This document shows positions 1-8,969 of a stretch of DNA of 64,000 nucleotides, one piece after another (the stretch's first letter is position 1; each line of letters opens with the position of its first letter). This DNA comes from Halomonas campaniensis. GTDB taxonomy: Bacteria > Pseudomonadota > Gammaproteobacteria > Pseudomonadales > Halomonadaceae. The stretch lies in contig NZ_JPUA01000022.1 of NCBI RefSeq assembly GCF_002211105.1, forward strand, positions 54,827 to 118,826. Reading direction: 5' to 3'. Under the pieces are notes generated by a model. The model worked only from the letters and a program-made list of their open reading frames with translations. It did no database searches and was not told where the DNA came from. The position numbers and the translations under genes are program-made.

Positions 1-318
1 TTTCTGCGCACGCTAGTTGACCGCCATGTTAGTGATATGAAAATGGAATTGAATGTTACCCAACATGTTGATGGTCTTTGGCACCTAAAGTCGTTAGTGC
101 GCCACGGTCATGGTCACTCTATTTTAACCTATGGCGCAGTGATATCTGAAGTACAGCAAGGAACACTGACCGCTGTGCCGATCACGGATCCTGTTATTAA
201 CTGGCCGCTTGCCATCGCTACAAAAGCTGATCAGCAGAAGAAAAGAGCGATACAAGTCGTAGAACTCGCTATACAAGATATTACAAAAAAACTTGTATCC
301 GAAGGGATATGGAAGTGA
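1..318 (+). CDS. LysR-type regulator, C-terminal part (cut by the window edge)
   Basis: The reading frame is open from the first base, so the gene starts outside the window and only about 105 C-terminal residues are present. The text around 'LKSLVRHGHGHSILTYGAV' and 'PITDPVINWPLAIAT' is typical of the end of the effector-binding domain of LysR regulators. In these proteins that part reads the promoter-bound inducer and closes with a strand and helix before the tail. The DNA-binding half is not visible, so the target cannot be read. A 263-bp AT-rich gap separates it from the next gene. It is on the same strand as the downstream catabolic genes and could regulate them; that is only positional inference. 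Confidence 0.8.
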   Translation, partial: FLRTLVDRHVSDMKMELNVTQHVDGLWHLKSLVRHGHGHSILTYGAVISEVQQGTLTAVPITDPVINWPLAIATKADQQKKRAIQVVELAIQDITKKLVSEGIWK

Positions 319-581
319 TTAAACCAATTTTATAATGGGGCGATTTTCCTTGAGTGATGGCCTGTAATTTATGCTTTTAATTGATGGCAGGTATGACTAT
401 ATAGTATTTCAAATAATGGTTTTTTAAAGATACTCTATTGGTATAGCGCTTTTTCTGTATAGAAGTTGGGTTGTGTTAGTTTGACGGTATAGCTGTTCTA
501 ACATTAGACGTTCTGCTGCTATAGACAACCTCTCTGATTTAGTCTTGTTTTTTAATAATATAAGCATAATAGGCGAATACA

Positions 582-1154
582 ATGCCATCATCTCACGTTT
601 GGCCGACTCAAAGGTTACTACCGCCAGATCAAAGTACCTATAACGCCCATCAGCAAGAAATCCACAACCTTATTGCTTCCGGCCCGCGAGGACAGGTCAG
701 AGGGCCATTGGCTGTATGGCTAAACCGGCCTGGGCTGGCCGAGCGAGCTCAATCATTAGGCGAGTATTGCCGATACGATAGCTCCCTTGAGAAACGACTA
801 TCCGAACTGGCGATTTTGACGATTGCAAAAGTGTGGAAGGCCGAGTTTGAGTGGTTTGCACACGAGCCGCACGCCCTTGATGCAGGCGTATCTGAAAGCG
901 TCGTTAGGGCGATAAAAGAGGGTGAAGAGCCAGCCTTTGAAAAACAGGATGAGGAGGTTGTTTATCGTTTCACGCTGGCCGCCCATCTGGATAGAAGCGT
1001 CTCCGATACCTTGTACAACCAGGCGTTCGATATCTTAGGTAAAGATCGACTGGTCGACCTGGTCGGTCTGCTTGGCTACTACTCGTTGATTTCCCTCACT
1101 ATTAATATCTTTAAGATATCACCGCCACAGGGTACTCCACCAAGTTTCAGCTAA
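582..1154 (+). CDS. carboxymuconolactone decarboxylase (CMD) family protein
   Basis: A 190-residue all-helical protein. The stretch 'RLSELAILTIAKVWKAEFEWFAH' style (residues about 70-95) is the CMD-domain core, in which a helix carries RE/KRLxELAIL followed by an aromatic-rich EWxxH. The peroxiredoxin-like relatives (AhpD) carry a CxxC in this core; here it is absent, so peroxidase activity is unlikely. Family members decarboxylate or isomerise lactone intermediates, but many are uncharacterised. Start at ATG 582 is preceded by AGGCG at a spacing of 6. The next gene, an SDR dehydrogenase, starts 51 bp downstream on the same strand, suggesting one transcript. The specific substrate is unknown. 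Confidence 0.75.
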   Translation: MPSSHVWPTQRLLPPDQSTYNAHQQEIHNLIASGPRGQVRGPLAVWLNRPGLAERAQSLGEYCRYDSSLEKRLSELAILTIAKVWKAEFEWFAHEPHALDAGVSESVVRAIKEGEEPAFEKQDEEVVYRFTLAAHLDRSVSDTLYNQAFDILGKDRLVDLVGLLGYYSLISLTINIFKISPPQGTPPSFS

Positions 1155-1205
1155 TGATCTGTGTGCTTAAACGTCAATATAAATTAATAAACATAAGGCT
1201 CTATG

Positions 1206-2009
1206 ATGAGTAAAAAACGTCTGGAAGGGAAAGTGGCCATTATCACCGGTGCAGGTTGCGTGGGTAAAGGCTGGGGTAATGGTCGGGCAGCCTGTGTGCG
1301 TTTTGCTGAAGAGGGAGCCGCCGTTTTTGCCGTCGATATCCGTGAAGAGACGATGGTCGAGACGGTTGCCCGAGTGCATGAGGTTGGCGGTACCGTAGAG
1401 ACCTATCTATGTGATGTCACCAGCCAAGACGCTGTGAAAAGTATGGTGGCGGCGTGTATTGAACGTTTTGGACAAGTGGATATTCTTGTCAATAATGTGG
1501 GTGGCTCTGCAAAAGGCGGGCCCGTGGATATGGATGAAGCAACCTGGGATCGTCAAATTGAGTTCAACTTGAAAAGCGTGTATCTGACCAGCCGGGCTGT
1601 GCTTCCGCATATGGCAGAGCGTGGTTCAGGTGCTATCGTTAATACGTCTTCAACGTCGGGAATGCGCTGGACAGGCTCTGCCCAGTCTGCCTATGCAGCG
1701 ACTAAAGCCGCTGTCATTCAGTTCTCCAAAGTCGTGGCGGTGGAGTATGCGTCCAAAGGTGTCAGGGTCAATACGGTCGTCCCAGGGCAGTTGCACACGC
1801 CAATGGTAGAGGAGCGTCTAGCCGGGCAGCGGGCTGGTGGGGATGTTGATGCGTTGCTTGCACAACGACTTGCTCGAATTCCGCTTGGCTTTATGGGTGA
1901 TGGGCGTGATACCGCCAATGCAGCGCTCTTTCTGGCCTCGGATGAAGCCCGCTTCATTACCGGTACGGAAATCGTGGTAGATGGCGGAATGATAGCGCGC
2001 TGCGATTAA
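1206..2009 (+). CDS. SDR-family NAD(P)-dependent oxidoreductase
   Basis: A classical short-chain dehydrogenase of 267 residues. Visible motifs: a TGAG-type cofactor loop near residue 15, an expanded glycine loop (TGAGCVGKGWGNG) longer than the usual TGxxxGIG, NNVG in place of NNAG, the catalytic Ser in 'NTSSTSG', and the YxxxK pair in 'YAATK'. The end 'GTEIVVDGGM' is the usual SDR C-terminal signature. ATG codons at 1203 and 1206 are both possible; AAGG at 1195-1198 gives the better spacing (7) to 1206. It probably oxidises or reduces a hydroxy/keto group of a small metabolite. It sits with a CMD-family gene upstream and a PcaD-like hydrolase convergent downstream, which hints at aromatic or lactone catabolism, but the substrate cannot be read. 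Confidence 0.88.
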   Translation: MSKKRLEGKVAIITGAGCVGKGWGNGRAACVRFAEEGAAVFAVDIREETMVETVARVHEVGGTVETYLCDVTSQDAVKSMVAACIERFGQVDILVNNVGGSAKGGPVDMDEATWDRQIEFNLKSVYLTSRAVLPHMAERGSGAIVNTSSTSGMRWTGSAQSAYAATKAAVIQFSKVVAVEYASKGVRVNTVVPGQLHTPMVEERLAGQRAGGDVDALLAQRLARIPLGFMGDGRDTANAALFLASDEARFITGTEIVVDGGMIARCD

Positions 2010-2044
2010 GCGAGCTTTTTAGGATTCAACTTTCTCTCGACTGA

Positions 2045-2069
2045 AGGTTGCCCTCTTTTGGGGCAACCT
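2045..2069. terminator. hairpin between convergent genes
   Basis: Nine-base perfect stem AGGTTGCCC / GGGCAACCT with a 7-base loop, located between the ends of two convergent genes (stops at 2009 and 2080). There is no clean T-run on either side, so it may act as a weak bidirectional terminator or simply as an mRNA 3' end stabiliser. Confidence 0.55.
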
Positions 2070-2079
2070 ACTGTCGTTA

Positions 2080-2865
2080 TTAAGCCGCTGTGTTCAAGAA
2101 TAGTGTCAACGCCCTGTTGAATTGTTCCGGCTGTTCTATGCAAGTCATGTGAGCAGCATCAGAGATTACCACCAACGTGGATGCTTTAAGATTGCGGTGG
2201 ATGGTCAGTGCGGCCTCCAGGGGAGTTCCAATGTCGCGTTCCCCTACGATGACCAGTGCTGGGCAAGTGATTTCATGTAATCGATCGGTTGTGTGCACGT
2301 CTGCGATAGCAGCACAGCATCCGCACCAACCATCAATGGTGGTTTCGAGAATCATATCGGTGACCCACTGCGTTTGCTTAGGGTCATGTGTCCGAAACTC
2401 TTCGGTAAACCAGCGTGTGATGGCGGGGCCAGCGACGGTGGGAATGCCTTGCTCACGTGCCGTTCGGATACGCTCTTGCCACATTGAGAGTGGTGTATCC
2501 TTATGCTCGCTGGTGGTGTCTGCCAACATGAGCGAGAGCACACGATCAGGGTATTTTAGTGCTAGTACCTGACCAATCATCCCCCCCATTGAAAAGCCTA
2601 GCCAGTGTGCTTTCTGAATACCCAGATGATCCATTAACATCAGAGCATCATCAGCGAGCAGGTCAAGAGTGTAGGGGGGCTCTGAACTACCGCTCCCTCC
2701 ATGCCCCCTGGTGTCGTAACGTAGCAAGCGATAGCCCTTCAACACTTCTAGTTGGTGATCCCACATGGCTTGTGTGCAACCAAGTGAGTGTGACATAACA
2801 ATCCATGGCCCTTGGTCACCAATGATAGAGTAGCTGATATCAGTACCGTTTATCGTCGTTTTCAT
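2080..2865 (-). CDS. alpha/beta hydrolase, 3-oxoadipate enol-lactonase-like
   Basis: A 261-residue alpha/beta hydrolase. The nucleophile elbow is 'GFSMGG' (Ser in GxSxGG), the oxyanion region is 'SHSLGC', an Asp follows in 'VIVGERDIGTP', and the catalytic His is in 'SDAAHMTCIEQPEQF'. This layout, including RYDTRGHGGS, resembles PcaD, which hydrolyses 3-oxoadipate enol-lactone in the beta-ketoadipate pathway. No other pca gene is nearby, so a related lactone or ester is equally possible. ATG 2865 is preferred over an in-frame GTG at 2877 because the GGAG motif overlaps the latter. It ends convergently with the SDR gene, and lies 16 bp downstream of the Bug-type receptor gene on the same strand, so the two are probably co-transcribed. 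Confidence 0.75.
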   Translation of the reverse strand: MKTTINGTDISYSIIGDQGPWIVMSHSLGCTQAMWDHQLEVLKGYRLLRYDTRGHGGSGSSEPPYTLDLLADDALMLMDHLGIQKAHWLGFSMGGMIGQVLALKYPDRVLSLMLADTTSEHKDTPLSMWQERIRTAREQGIPTVAGPAITRWFTEEFRTHDPKQTQWVTDMILETTIDGWCGCCAAIADVHTTDRLHEITCPALVIVGERDIGTPLEAALTIHRNLKASTLVVISDAAHMTCIEQPEQFNRALTLFLNTAA

Positions 2866-2881
2866 TGGGTAATTCACTCCA

Positions 2882-3895
2882 TTATTCTGGAACTATATTG
2901 GCTTCTGCAGCAATCTGCTTGAACTTATCCAGCTCTGCTTCAAGAAGCTGTTGAAACTCTTCTGGGGGGGCTGCCGATACAGTGACGCCCATTTCCCCCA
3001 AGCGGTTGGCAACGTCTTGAAGGTTAAGGATCTCTGCAATTTCTTGGTGTAAGCGTTGCACCGTCTCGTCGGGAGTCTGTGCAGAAACAAGCAAGCCATA
3101 CCAGAACATCCACTCATAATCGGGCAGACCGGCCTCCATTGCGGTAGGCAGTTCCGGCATATCAGGAAGGCGTTCTCTGCTGGTTACGGCCAGTGCCCGA
3201 ACCCGGTTAGCATTGACGTAATCAATCGCCGCTACGTACGGAGCTAGTGTAAAATCAACGCGTCCTGCCATCACCTCCGTGATGGCATCACTCACACCGC
3301 TGTAGGGAATGTGGAGTACATCAATACCCGCCTGCTGTTTAAACAGTTCTGCACCAAAATGAGTGCTACCGCCGACGCCTGCTGATGCGTAATCGAGATC
3401 GCCAGGATTTTCTCTGGCTGCAATGATTAGCTCTTCAAGAGTGGCATACTCTGAATCATTTGGAACAATCAGCAGCGCAGGCCCATCACCAATCAACGTC
3501 ACCGCTGAGAAGTCGTTAAGGGTGTCGTACCGCATCGTTTCGAATATGGCAGGTGCCGTGGTATGAGCAGGTGTAATGCTAAGTAGGGTTGTGCCATTGG
3601 CAGGTGCCGATAGTACATCTTGGGCTGCCATGGTTCCTCCCGCGCCAGGCCTGTTAACCACTACGGCGGGTATCCCTTGGCGTTGGCTGAGCTTCTCAGC
3701 AATGAGACGCGCTGCAAGGTCGGGTATGCCACCTGGGCCAAAGCCCACAATGAATCGGTAAGAAGAGGCCTCAGGTATTAGCGGTGACGTTTCAATTGTA
3801 TCGCCTGCCATTGCGAGCGTTGAGCTGCTTAGTAACAGGCAAGAGAGCAGGGCCGACTTAATAGTATTCGAGAGCTGTAGTGTTGGCTTATTCAT
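2882..3895 (-). CDS. TTT-family (Bug) periplasmic substrate-binding protein
   Basis: A 337-residue secreted receptor with a Sec signal peptide (hydrophobic run about residues 13-30, cleavage near 'LAMAG'). The motifs 'GFGPGGIPDLAARLIAE' and 'VVVNRPGAGGTMAAQ' are the hallmark of Bug/TctC receptors. These bind carboxylates in the periplasm for tripartite tricarboxylate transporters. No membrane subunits lie next to it; the nearest TctB/TctA pair is at 14.4-16.4 kb. It shares only the family fold with the two tandem receptors at 6.9-8.9 kb. AGGA lies 9 bases ahead of the ATG. It faces the CoA-transferase gene across a 296-bp intergenic region that contains a long palindrome. Confidence 0.88.
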   Translation of the reverse strand: MNKPTLQLSNTIKSALLSCLLLSSSTLAMAGDTIETSPLIPEASSYRFIVGFGPGGIPDLAARLIAEKLSQRQGIPAVVVNRPGAGGTMAAQDVLSAPANGTTLLSITPAHTTAPAIFETMRYDTLNDFSAVTLIGDGPALLIVPNDSEYATLEELIIAARENPGDLDYASAGVGGSTHFGAELFKQQAGIDVLHIPYSGVSDAITEVMAGRVDFTLAPYVAAIDYVNANRVRALAVTSRERLPDMPELPTAMEAGLPDYEWMFWYGLLVSAQTPDETVQRLHQEIAEILNLQDVANRLGEMGVTVSAAPPEEFQQLLEAELDKFKQIAAEANIVPE

Positions 3896-3964
3896 AAGAG
3901 ATGTTCCTTATGGCTATTATTGTATTTAGGAATGCTTTTCATGAATAAGTGTCGTGCAACTTGT

Positions 3965-4019
3965 CCACGCGATACAGCGCTCAATTCCACCTAGTGGAAT
4001 TGAGCGCTGTATCGAGTGG
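3965..4019. repeat. long inverted repeat in a divergent promoter region
   Basis: A perfect 20-bp inverted repeat (arms 3971-3990 and 3994-4013, 3-base spacer CTA). It continues outward as CCAC / GTGG with two unpaired bases, giving arms of about 26 bp. The core reads ATTCCAC-CTA-GTGGAAT. There is no T-run after it and it lies between divergent genes (3895 minus, 4192 plus), so an operator or a cruciform element fits better than a terminator. The cognate regulator is not identified. Confidence 0.7.
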
Positions 4020-4191
4020 CATGATCACAGGCTAAAGCACTCTGCGAACCATTTGTTAACCATCACCTGACGTTTTATCAGTCCACATAGCGCGCTTATT
4101 TCTGCATTGTTAATTCATGATAGATCGGCGAAATATCATTGCTGGTCAACAATGAAGAGCAACAACAATCAATAAGTGCGCTGAGGTCATT

Positions 4192-5436
4192 ATGTCTTCC
4201 CCGTTTGAAAATATCCGTGTCGTTGATGCTACCCACGTATTGGCGGGCCCTTTCGCTACCTACCAGATGGCGGTGTTAGGTGCCGATGTGATCAAGGTAG
4301 AGTCGCCAAGTGACCCGGATCAAGCGCGCATGCAAGGGTCTGATCGAGCGCTTAATGATCAGGGGCTGGGCACCGCCTTTATGTCCCAAGCCAGCAATAA
4401 AAAAGCCGTAGCGATCGACTTTAAACATCCCCAGGGGCGTGAGGCGTTAAAGAAGTTACTCGCCACCGCAGATGTGTTTGTCGAAAACTATCGGCCGGGG
4501 GCATTAGAGAAACTGGGGCTGGGTTACGACGACCTGAAACAGCTCAACCCTAAGCTGATTTACTGCTCCATCTCCGCTTTTGGCAGCACCGGCCCGCGCC
4601 GGGAGCTCACCGCCTACGATAATGTGATTCAAGCCTATTCGGGCATGATGGCCATGACGGGTGACCACCATACCGGCCCGCTCAAAAGCGGCGCGCCTGT
4701 GGTGGACTATGCCACCGGCACCACGGCTGCGTTTGCCATCTCAACCGCGCTGTTTCAGCGTGAACGCAATGGTGGCAAAGGGCAATTTGTGGATGTCTCC
4801 ATGTCAGATACGGCGATGATGCTCGCCAGTCCCTATTTAACGGCGTTGCTGTGGAATGGCAAAAAGCCAGAGCCTAAAGGCAATACCTTTCCTTTCGCCA
4901 CCATTGGCTGCTACCACGCATCTGACCAGCCATTGATGATCGCTGCATCAAACTTGACCCAACAAAAACGCCTTTGGACGGCCCTGGGCCGAGAGGACAT
5001 GATCAAACAAAACAATAATCAACGTCTTGATAGCCACGCTGAAGAAGCCAAGGTGATCGCCGAGATTATTAGCACCATGACTGCCGATTACTGGGAGGCG
5101 TTTTTGCAGAAACGCCGGATTCCTGCCTCACGCATTAGGCGGCTCGAAGAGACACTGGATGATCCTCATGTCCACTCCAGAGGCGTCTTACACGCTCAGC
5201 CGCTAAGTCCAGACGTTGAGCAAGCGCTCACTGTTCCGGTATCCGCGTTTTGCATGTCCGAGGGAACCCGTGGCATTACGTCACCGCCGCAAAAAGTGGG
5301 CGCGCAAACTGAAGAGGTGCTGAAGAGCTTGGGTTATTCAAAGCAGGAGTTAGCGGCACTGATCGCCGATGGCGCAATTAGCGGGCCTATAGAGGAAGGC
5401 ATTGGAATCGCTACCCGCCCAGGAGGCCGAACTTGA
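4192..5436 (+). CDS. CaiB/BaiF family III CoA-transferase
   Basis: A 414-residue family III CoA-transferase. It starts with the family signature 'VVDATHVLAGPFATYQMAVLGADVIKVE' region (residues 10-37), has 'VENYRPGALEKLGLGYDDL' style text near residues 97-115, and 'PVVDYATG' with the catalytic Asp at about residue 172. Enzymes of this family move CoA from one acyl-CoA (often succinyl-CoA) to a free carboxylic acid through an aspartyl-CoA anhydride. The gene overlaps the following MmgE/PrpD gene by four bases and carries that gene's AGGAGG ribosome site inside its last codons. The pairing with hydratase and dehydrogenase genes downstream suggests it activates an imported organic acid. The acid itself is not identifiable. 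Confidence 0.9.
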   Translation: MSSPFENIRVVDATHVLAGPFATYQMAVLGADVIKVESPSDPDQARMQGSDRALNDQGLGTAFMSQASNKKAVAIDFKHPQGREALKKLLATADVFVENYRPGALEKLGLGYDDLKQLNPKLIYCSISAFGSTGPRRELTAYDNVIQAYSGMMAMTGDHHTGPLKSGAPVVDYATGTTAAFAISTALFQRERNGGKGQFVDVSMSDTAMMLASPYLTALLWNGKKPEPKGNTFPFATIGCYHASDQPLMIAASNLTQQKRLWTALGREDMIKQNNNQRLDSHAEEAKVIAEIISTMTADYWEAFLQKRRIPASRIRRLEETLDDPHVHSRGVLHAQPLSPDVEQALTVPVSAFCMSEGTRGITSPPQKVGAQTEEVLKSLGYSKQELAALIADGAISGPIEEGIGIATRPGGRT

Positions 5437-6809
5437 ACAACTCTATAACTAACCCGCTTGAACGTCTGGCCCAGTCTGCTTATCACTGGAACACTCGCCC
5501 GCTGAACGCTGAGACTGATTGGGCCGCTCGCCGGGCATTGCTTGACTGGTTCGCCACCACGCTGCCGGGGTGCAGCCAAGCACCCGCCACGCTGCTATCG
5601 GATGCGTTTTCCACCACGCGGGGGGAAGGCCGGTCGGTATGTTATGTCGATGGTCACCTGGGGTCACCACGTTATGCTGCTTTGTTGAATGCGACGGCGA
5701 GCCACACCGTTGAGTTTGACGACATCTTCAAGGATGGCGGTTATCACCCCGGTAGCTCAACGATTGCGGCGGCTCTGGCGGTAGCACAAGATATTCAGGC
5801 ATCTCGAGAACAGCTTCATCGCGCCATTATTGGCGGCTATGAAGTGGGCTGTCGCATTGCCCTTGCCATCCAGCCCAGCCACTACCGCTTCTGGCACACT
5901 TCCGCCACTGTGGGCACCCTAGGGGCGGCGGTTGCCACCGCGATGCTGCTCGGTGCCACCGCGGAGCAAATGGGTCACGCCATGGGGCTGGCCAGTAGTT
6001 TTGCGGGTGGGCACCAGCAGAACTTGCAGGGCGAGGGTATGGCCAAGCCGCTGCATGCGGGTCACGCCGCTGATGCAGGCGTCATGGCGGGAGTGGCGGC
6101 GGTAAAAGGGGTGACCGCATCGCTAGATAGCCTACATGCCAGCAATGGATTTGCCGCGGCCACCAGCGACTCCACGGGTGATTGGGCCGCGGCGCTTGAG
6201 GGGCTCGATGAGTGGACGCCGATCACCCGCATGACGGTGAAAAACCATGGCTGCTGCGGGCATATTTTTCCCGCCCTGGATGGCTTAAAAGCGCTGCAAG
6301 CCTCCGCGCCCATTACAGCGGAGAGCATTGAATCCATCCATATCGAAGGCTACGGCGCGACCTACTCGATGTGCAATCGTCCTTCCCCGTCTTCAGCCCA
6401 AGAGGCGCGCTTCAGTATTCAGTACTGTATTGCCGCTTACTTGGTGTTGGGCAAGGTTAGGCTGCAAGCCTTCGAGCCGCCGGTGCTGGAAGATGCTCGT
6501 ATCCGCGCGTTGATGCCCAAAGTGAGCGTCGCAGAGTGCGCCGACATTGCTGCCCGTTACCCCCGCCAGCGCATGGCCAATATTAGGGTCGCCACTACCG
6601 ATGGCACTACCTACCAGCACCTTCAGGAGACGCGCAAAGGGGATCCAGAAGACCCCATGACCGACGCTGAACTGCTTGAAAAGTATCAGGAGTTAGCCAG
6701 CGGATCGCTCTCACCTTCGGCGCTTCAATCACTGCAAGAGGTCGTAATGTCGAGTAATGAGCTGCCTGGTTCGGTTACATTTTTTGATGCAAGAGATGAC
6801 AGACAATAA
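5433..6809 (+). CDS. MmgE/PrpD family protein
   Basis: A 458-residue MmgE/PrpD protein. Characteristic text includes 'WFATTLPGCSQAP' near residue 40, 'HTVEFDDIFKDGGYHPGSSTIAAALA' region near residues 88-115, and 'KPLHAGHAADAGVMAG' near residue 205. The family holds 2-methylcitrate dehydratase (PrpD), cis-aconitate decarboxylase and iminodisuccinate epimerase, so a lyase acting on a di- or tricarboxylate is expected. The start is a TTG at 5433 inside the TTGA overlap with the CoA-transferase stop. An exact AGGAGG at 5421-5426 with a 6-base gap supports it strongly, and no better start exists. No prpB or prpC is present, so methylcitrate metabolism is unlikely. The partner CoA-transferase suggests consecutive steps in one pathway. 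Confidence 0.88.
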   Translation: MNNSITNPLERLAQSAYHWNTRPLNAETDWAARRALLDWFATTLPGCSQAPATLLSDAFSTTRGEGRSVCYVDGHLGSPRYAALLNATASHTVEFDDIFKDGGYHPGSSTIAAALAVAQDIQASREQLHRAIIGGYEVGCRIALAIQPSHYRFWHTSATVGTLGAAVATAMLLGATAEQMGHAMGLASSFAGGHQQNLQGEGMAKPLHAGHAADAGVMAGVAAVKGVTASLDSLHASNGFAAATSDSTGDWAAALEGLDEWTPITRMTVKNHGCCGHIFPALDGLKALQASAPITAESIESIHIEGYGATYSMCNRPSPSSAQEARFSIQYCIAAYLVLGKVRLQAFEPPVLEDARIRALMPKVSVAECADIAARYPRQRMANIRVATTDGTTYQHLQETRKGDPEDPMTDAELLEKYQELASGSLSPSALQSLQEVVMSSNELPGSVTFFDARDDRQ

Positions 6810-6908
6810 GTTAACCAACCCCCAATGTATCGTTGGTGGTCAGTAATTTGCGGCTGTGCCAGTATCGATAAAGTGGTTATCACAATTATAACGATTGAGG
6901 TGTTTAAC

Positions 6909-7886
6909 GTGGTTCATAAGATAACTCCTTTGCGTAAGTTAGTAGTCGGCGCTGCATTAATATCATTGGCACTTCCATTAACCGCTGCAAACGCAAGTGA
7001 TGACAGTTGGCCACAAGGCCCTGTTAGCTTTGTTATGCATACCCAGGCAGGTGGTTCGGCAGATGTATTTATAAGGACACTCGCCGAGTCATTGGAACCA
7101 CAAATTGGCCAGCCGATTGTGGTGATCAATACACCGGGAGGTGCGGGTGCTACCCAAATGTCGCGCCTTAAGAGCGCAGAGCCAGATGGTTTAACGCTGG
7201 GTATTAATACGCTATCCCACTTTACTGGGATGCTGACCAACTTAAAGGGTGTTTTTGAACTAGATGATTTTTCCTGGATAGCCTCTACCCAAGAGGATGT
7301 TCATATTGTTTTTGCAAACCAAACATCAGAAATAGATAGCATTGATGCGCTGATTGATAAAGCCAAAGAGGGTGGTGGTAAAGTCAGCGTTGGCGGGTTT
7401 GGCCCTCGAGGATCCACACAAAATATCGCTATTTCGATGCTCGAGAATGCGGCTGATGTCGAGTTTGAATGGATTGCATACAACGGCACCCCTGACATTG
7501 TAGCCGCCGTTATGGGCGGGCATGTGGATGTTGGGGTTTCTAATCTGAGTGCGTTAAAAACGTTTTTCGATGCAGAGCGAATCCAGGGGCTTGGCGTCAT
7601 TGCTGATGAGCGCCTAGCGTCTCTTCCCGACGTGCCAACTTTTTCTGAGCAAGGCGTTGATGTCGATACTAGCTGGGTACAGGTTAGAGGGGTATTTGGG
7701 CCAGCGGGCATTCCTGTAGAAACACAGCAACAAATTGCTGATGCCTTTCATGAGGCCATGAAGAGTGAGCATTATCAAACCTATGCCCGGAATGCGGGAA
7801 TTACGGACTCTTGGATGGGGCCTGAAGCGTATACCGAGTTTGCGTCTCGTATTAGTGAGGTAGCTCAGGCTGAGCTAAATGAATAA
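6909..7886 (+). CDS. TTT-family (Bug) receptor, first copy of a tandem pair
   Basis: A 325-residue secreted receptor. The GTG at 6909 is chosen because GAGG lies 8 bases upstream and it yields a proper signal peptide (KITPLRK, hydrophobic core, cleavage near 'ANAS'); an upstream ATG would put an odd 28-residue leader in front. Bug motifs are 'HTQAGGSADVFIRTLAESL' and 'NTPGGAGATQMSRL'. By eye it is about two-thirds identical to the next gene, the difference being concentrated around residues 115-145. The DNA is more AT-rich than its neighbour, suggesting an older or separately acquired copy. It likely presents a carboxylate to the TctB/TctA pair encoded 6 kb downstream, with no adjacent membrane genes. 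Confidence 0.87.
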   Translation: MVHKITPLRKLVVGAALISLALPLTAANASDDSWPQGPVSFVMHTQAGGSADVFIRTLAESLEPQIGQPIVVINTPGGAGATQMSRLKSAEPDGLTLGINTLSHFTGMLTNLKGVFELDDFSWIASTQEDVHIVFANQTSEIDSIDALIDKAKEGGGKVSVGGFGPRGSTQNIAISMLENAADVEFEWIAYNGTPDIVAAVMGGHVDVGVSNLSALKTFFDAERIQGLGVIADERLASLPDVPTFSEQGVDVDTSWVQVRGVFGPAGIPVETQQQIADAFHEAMKSEHYQTYARNAGITDSWMGPEAYTEFASRISEVAQAELNE

Positions 7887-7966
7887 TTTTAAAGCGAGAT
7901 GATTTTAAGTTTTAAGAATCTTTCAATAACGCTATTACAATAGCTACAAAAATGAGGTGCATGCCC

Positions 7967-8947
7967 ATGTTTACTATAAAGAGAAATGTAATATCTAAGA
8001 TGCTGTTGGGTGCTACAGTCATATCAGTAATGGCGACAAGCGCTATGGTGTCTGCTAATGAAGAAGAGTGGCCCCAAGATACCGTCCGCATCATTATGCA
8101 CACTAAAGCGGGTGGTTCCGCCGATGTGTTCATGCGCACACTTGCCGAGTCGTTGGAGCCTCAGATCGGCCAGTCCATTGCGATTATAAATTCGCCCGGC
8201 GGCGGCGGTGCTAGCCAGATGTCGCGAGTACGCTCTGCAGAACCCGATGGCCTGACGCTTGCTGTGAATACCCTTTCACACTTCACGGGCATGCTCACGA
8301 ATTTGGAAGGCGTATTTGCCATTGATGACTTTAGCTGGATTGCGACGGCGCAGTCTGATCCTAACTTGATCTGGACGCGTACCGACTCCCCGATAAGTGA
8401 TCTGGATGATTTGATTAACGAAGCGAAACAGCGCGATGGAAAAGTCACCGTTGGCGGGTTTGGGCCGCAAGGCTCTACGCAGCATATCGGCATGAGCATG
8501 CTGGAGAATGTCGCCGGTGTGGAATTCGAGTGGGTGCCCTTCAATGCCACACCCGACATCGTGGCGGCCGTATTGGGCGGTCATATCGATGTGGGGATGT
8601 CCAACTTGAGCGGCGCCCAGGCCTATTTTGACGCGGGTCGCTTGAAAGGGCTCGGTGTGCATGGTGAAGAGCGGCTAGAGAGCCTCCCCGATGTGGCTAC
8701 CTTTGAAGAACAAGGGTATGACGTCGACTCAAGCTGGGTGCAAGTGAGAGGCATATTTGGCCCTGCCGGGATGCCCATGGAGCTCCAGCAGCAAATTGCC
8801 GATGCGTTCCATGAGGCGATGCAAACCGAGCACTACCAAGCCTATGCGCGTAGCGCTGGGGTAACGGACTCTTGGATGGGCCCTGAAGAGTATACCGAGT
8901 TCGCTTATCAAATTAGTGAGGTCGCCCAGCAAGAGTTAGATAAATAA
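7967..8947 (+). CDS. TTT-family (Bug) receptor, second copy of a tandem pair
   Basis: A 326-residue secreted receptor and paralogue of the gene just upstream. The signal peptide runs from 'MFTIKRN' to a cleavage near 'VSANEE'. ATG 7967 has GAGG 9 bases upstream; ATGs at 7952 and 7961 are poorly placed. The TTT motifs are 'HTKAGGSADVFMRTLAESL' and 'NSPGGGGASQMSRV', and the C-terminal 'SSWVQVRGIFGPAGMP' matches copy one closely. The patch following 'FSWIA' (about residues 115-145) differs most, including Trp/Arg/Asp replacements, so the two may bind different ligands. A strong terminator follows directly. Transport partners are probably the TctB/TctA pair at 14.4-16.4 kb. Confidence 0.88.
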   Translation: MFTIKRNVISKMLLGATVISVMATSAMVSANEEEWPQDTVRIIMHTKAGGSADVFMRTLAESLEPQIGQSIAIINSPGGGGASQMSRVRSAEPDGLTLAVNTLSHFTGMLTNLEGVFAIDDFSWIATAQSDPNLIWTRTDSPISDLDDLINEAKQRDGKVTVGGFGPQGSTQHIGMSMLENVAGVEFEWVPFNATPDIVAAVLGGHIDVGMSNLSGAQAYFDAGRLKGLGVHGEERLESLPDVATFEEQGYDVDSSWVQVRGIFGPAGMPMELQQQIADAFHEAMQTEHYQAYARSAGVTDSWMGPEEYTEFAYQISEVAQQELDK

Positions 8948-8969
8948 AATAAGTTTTATTGAGTTTTTC

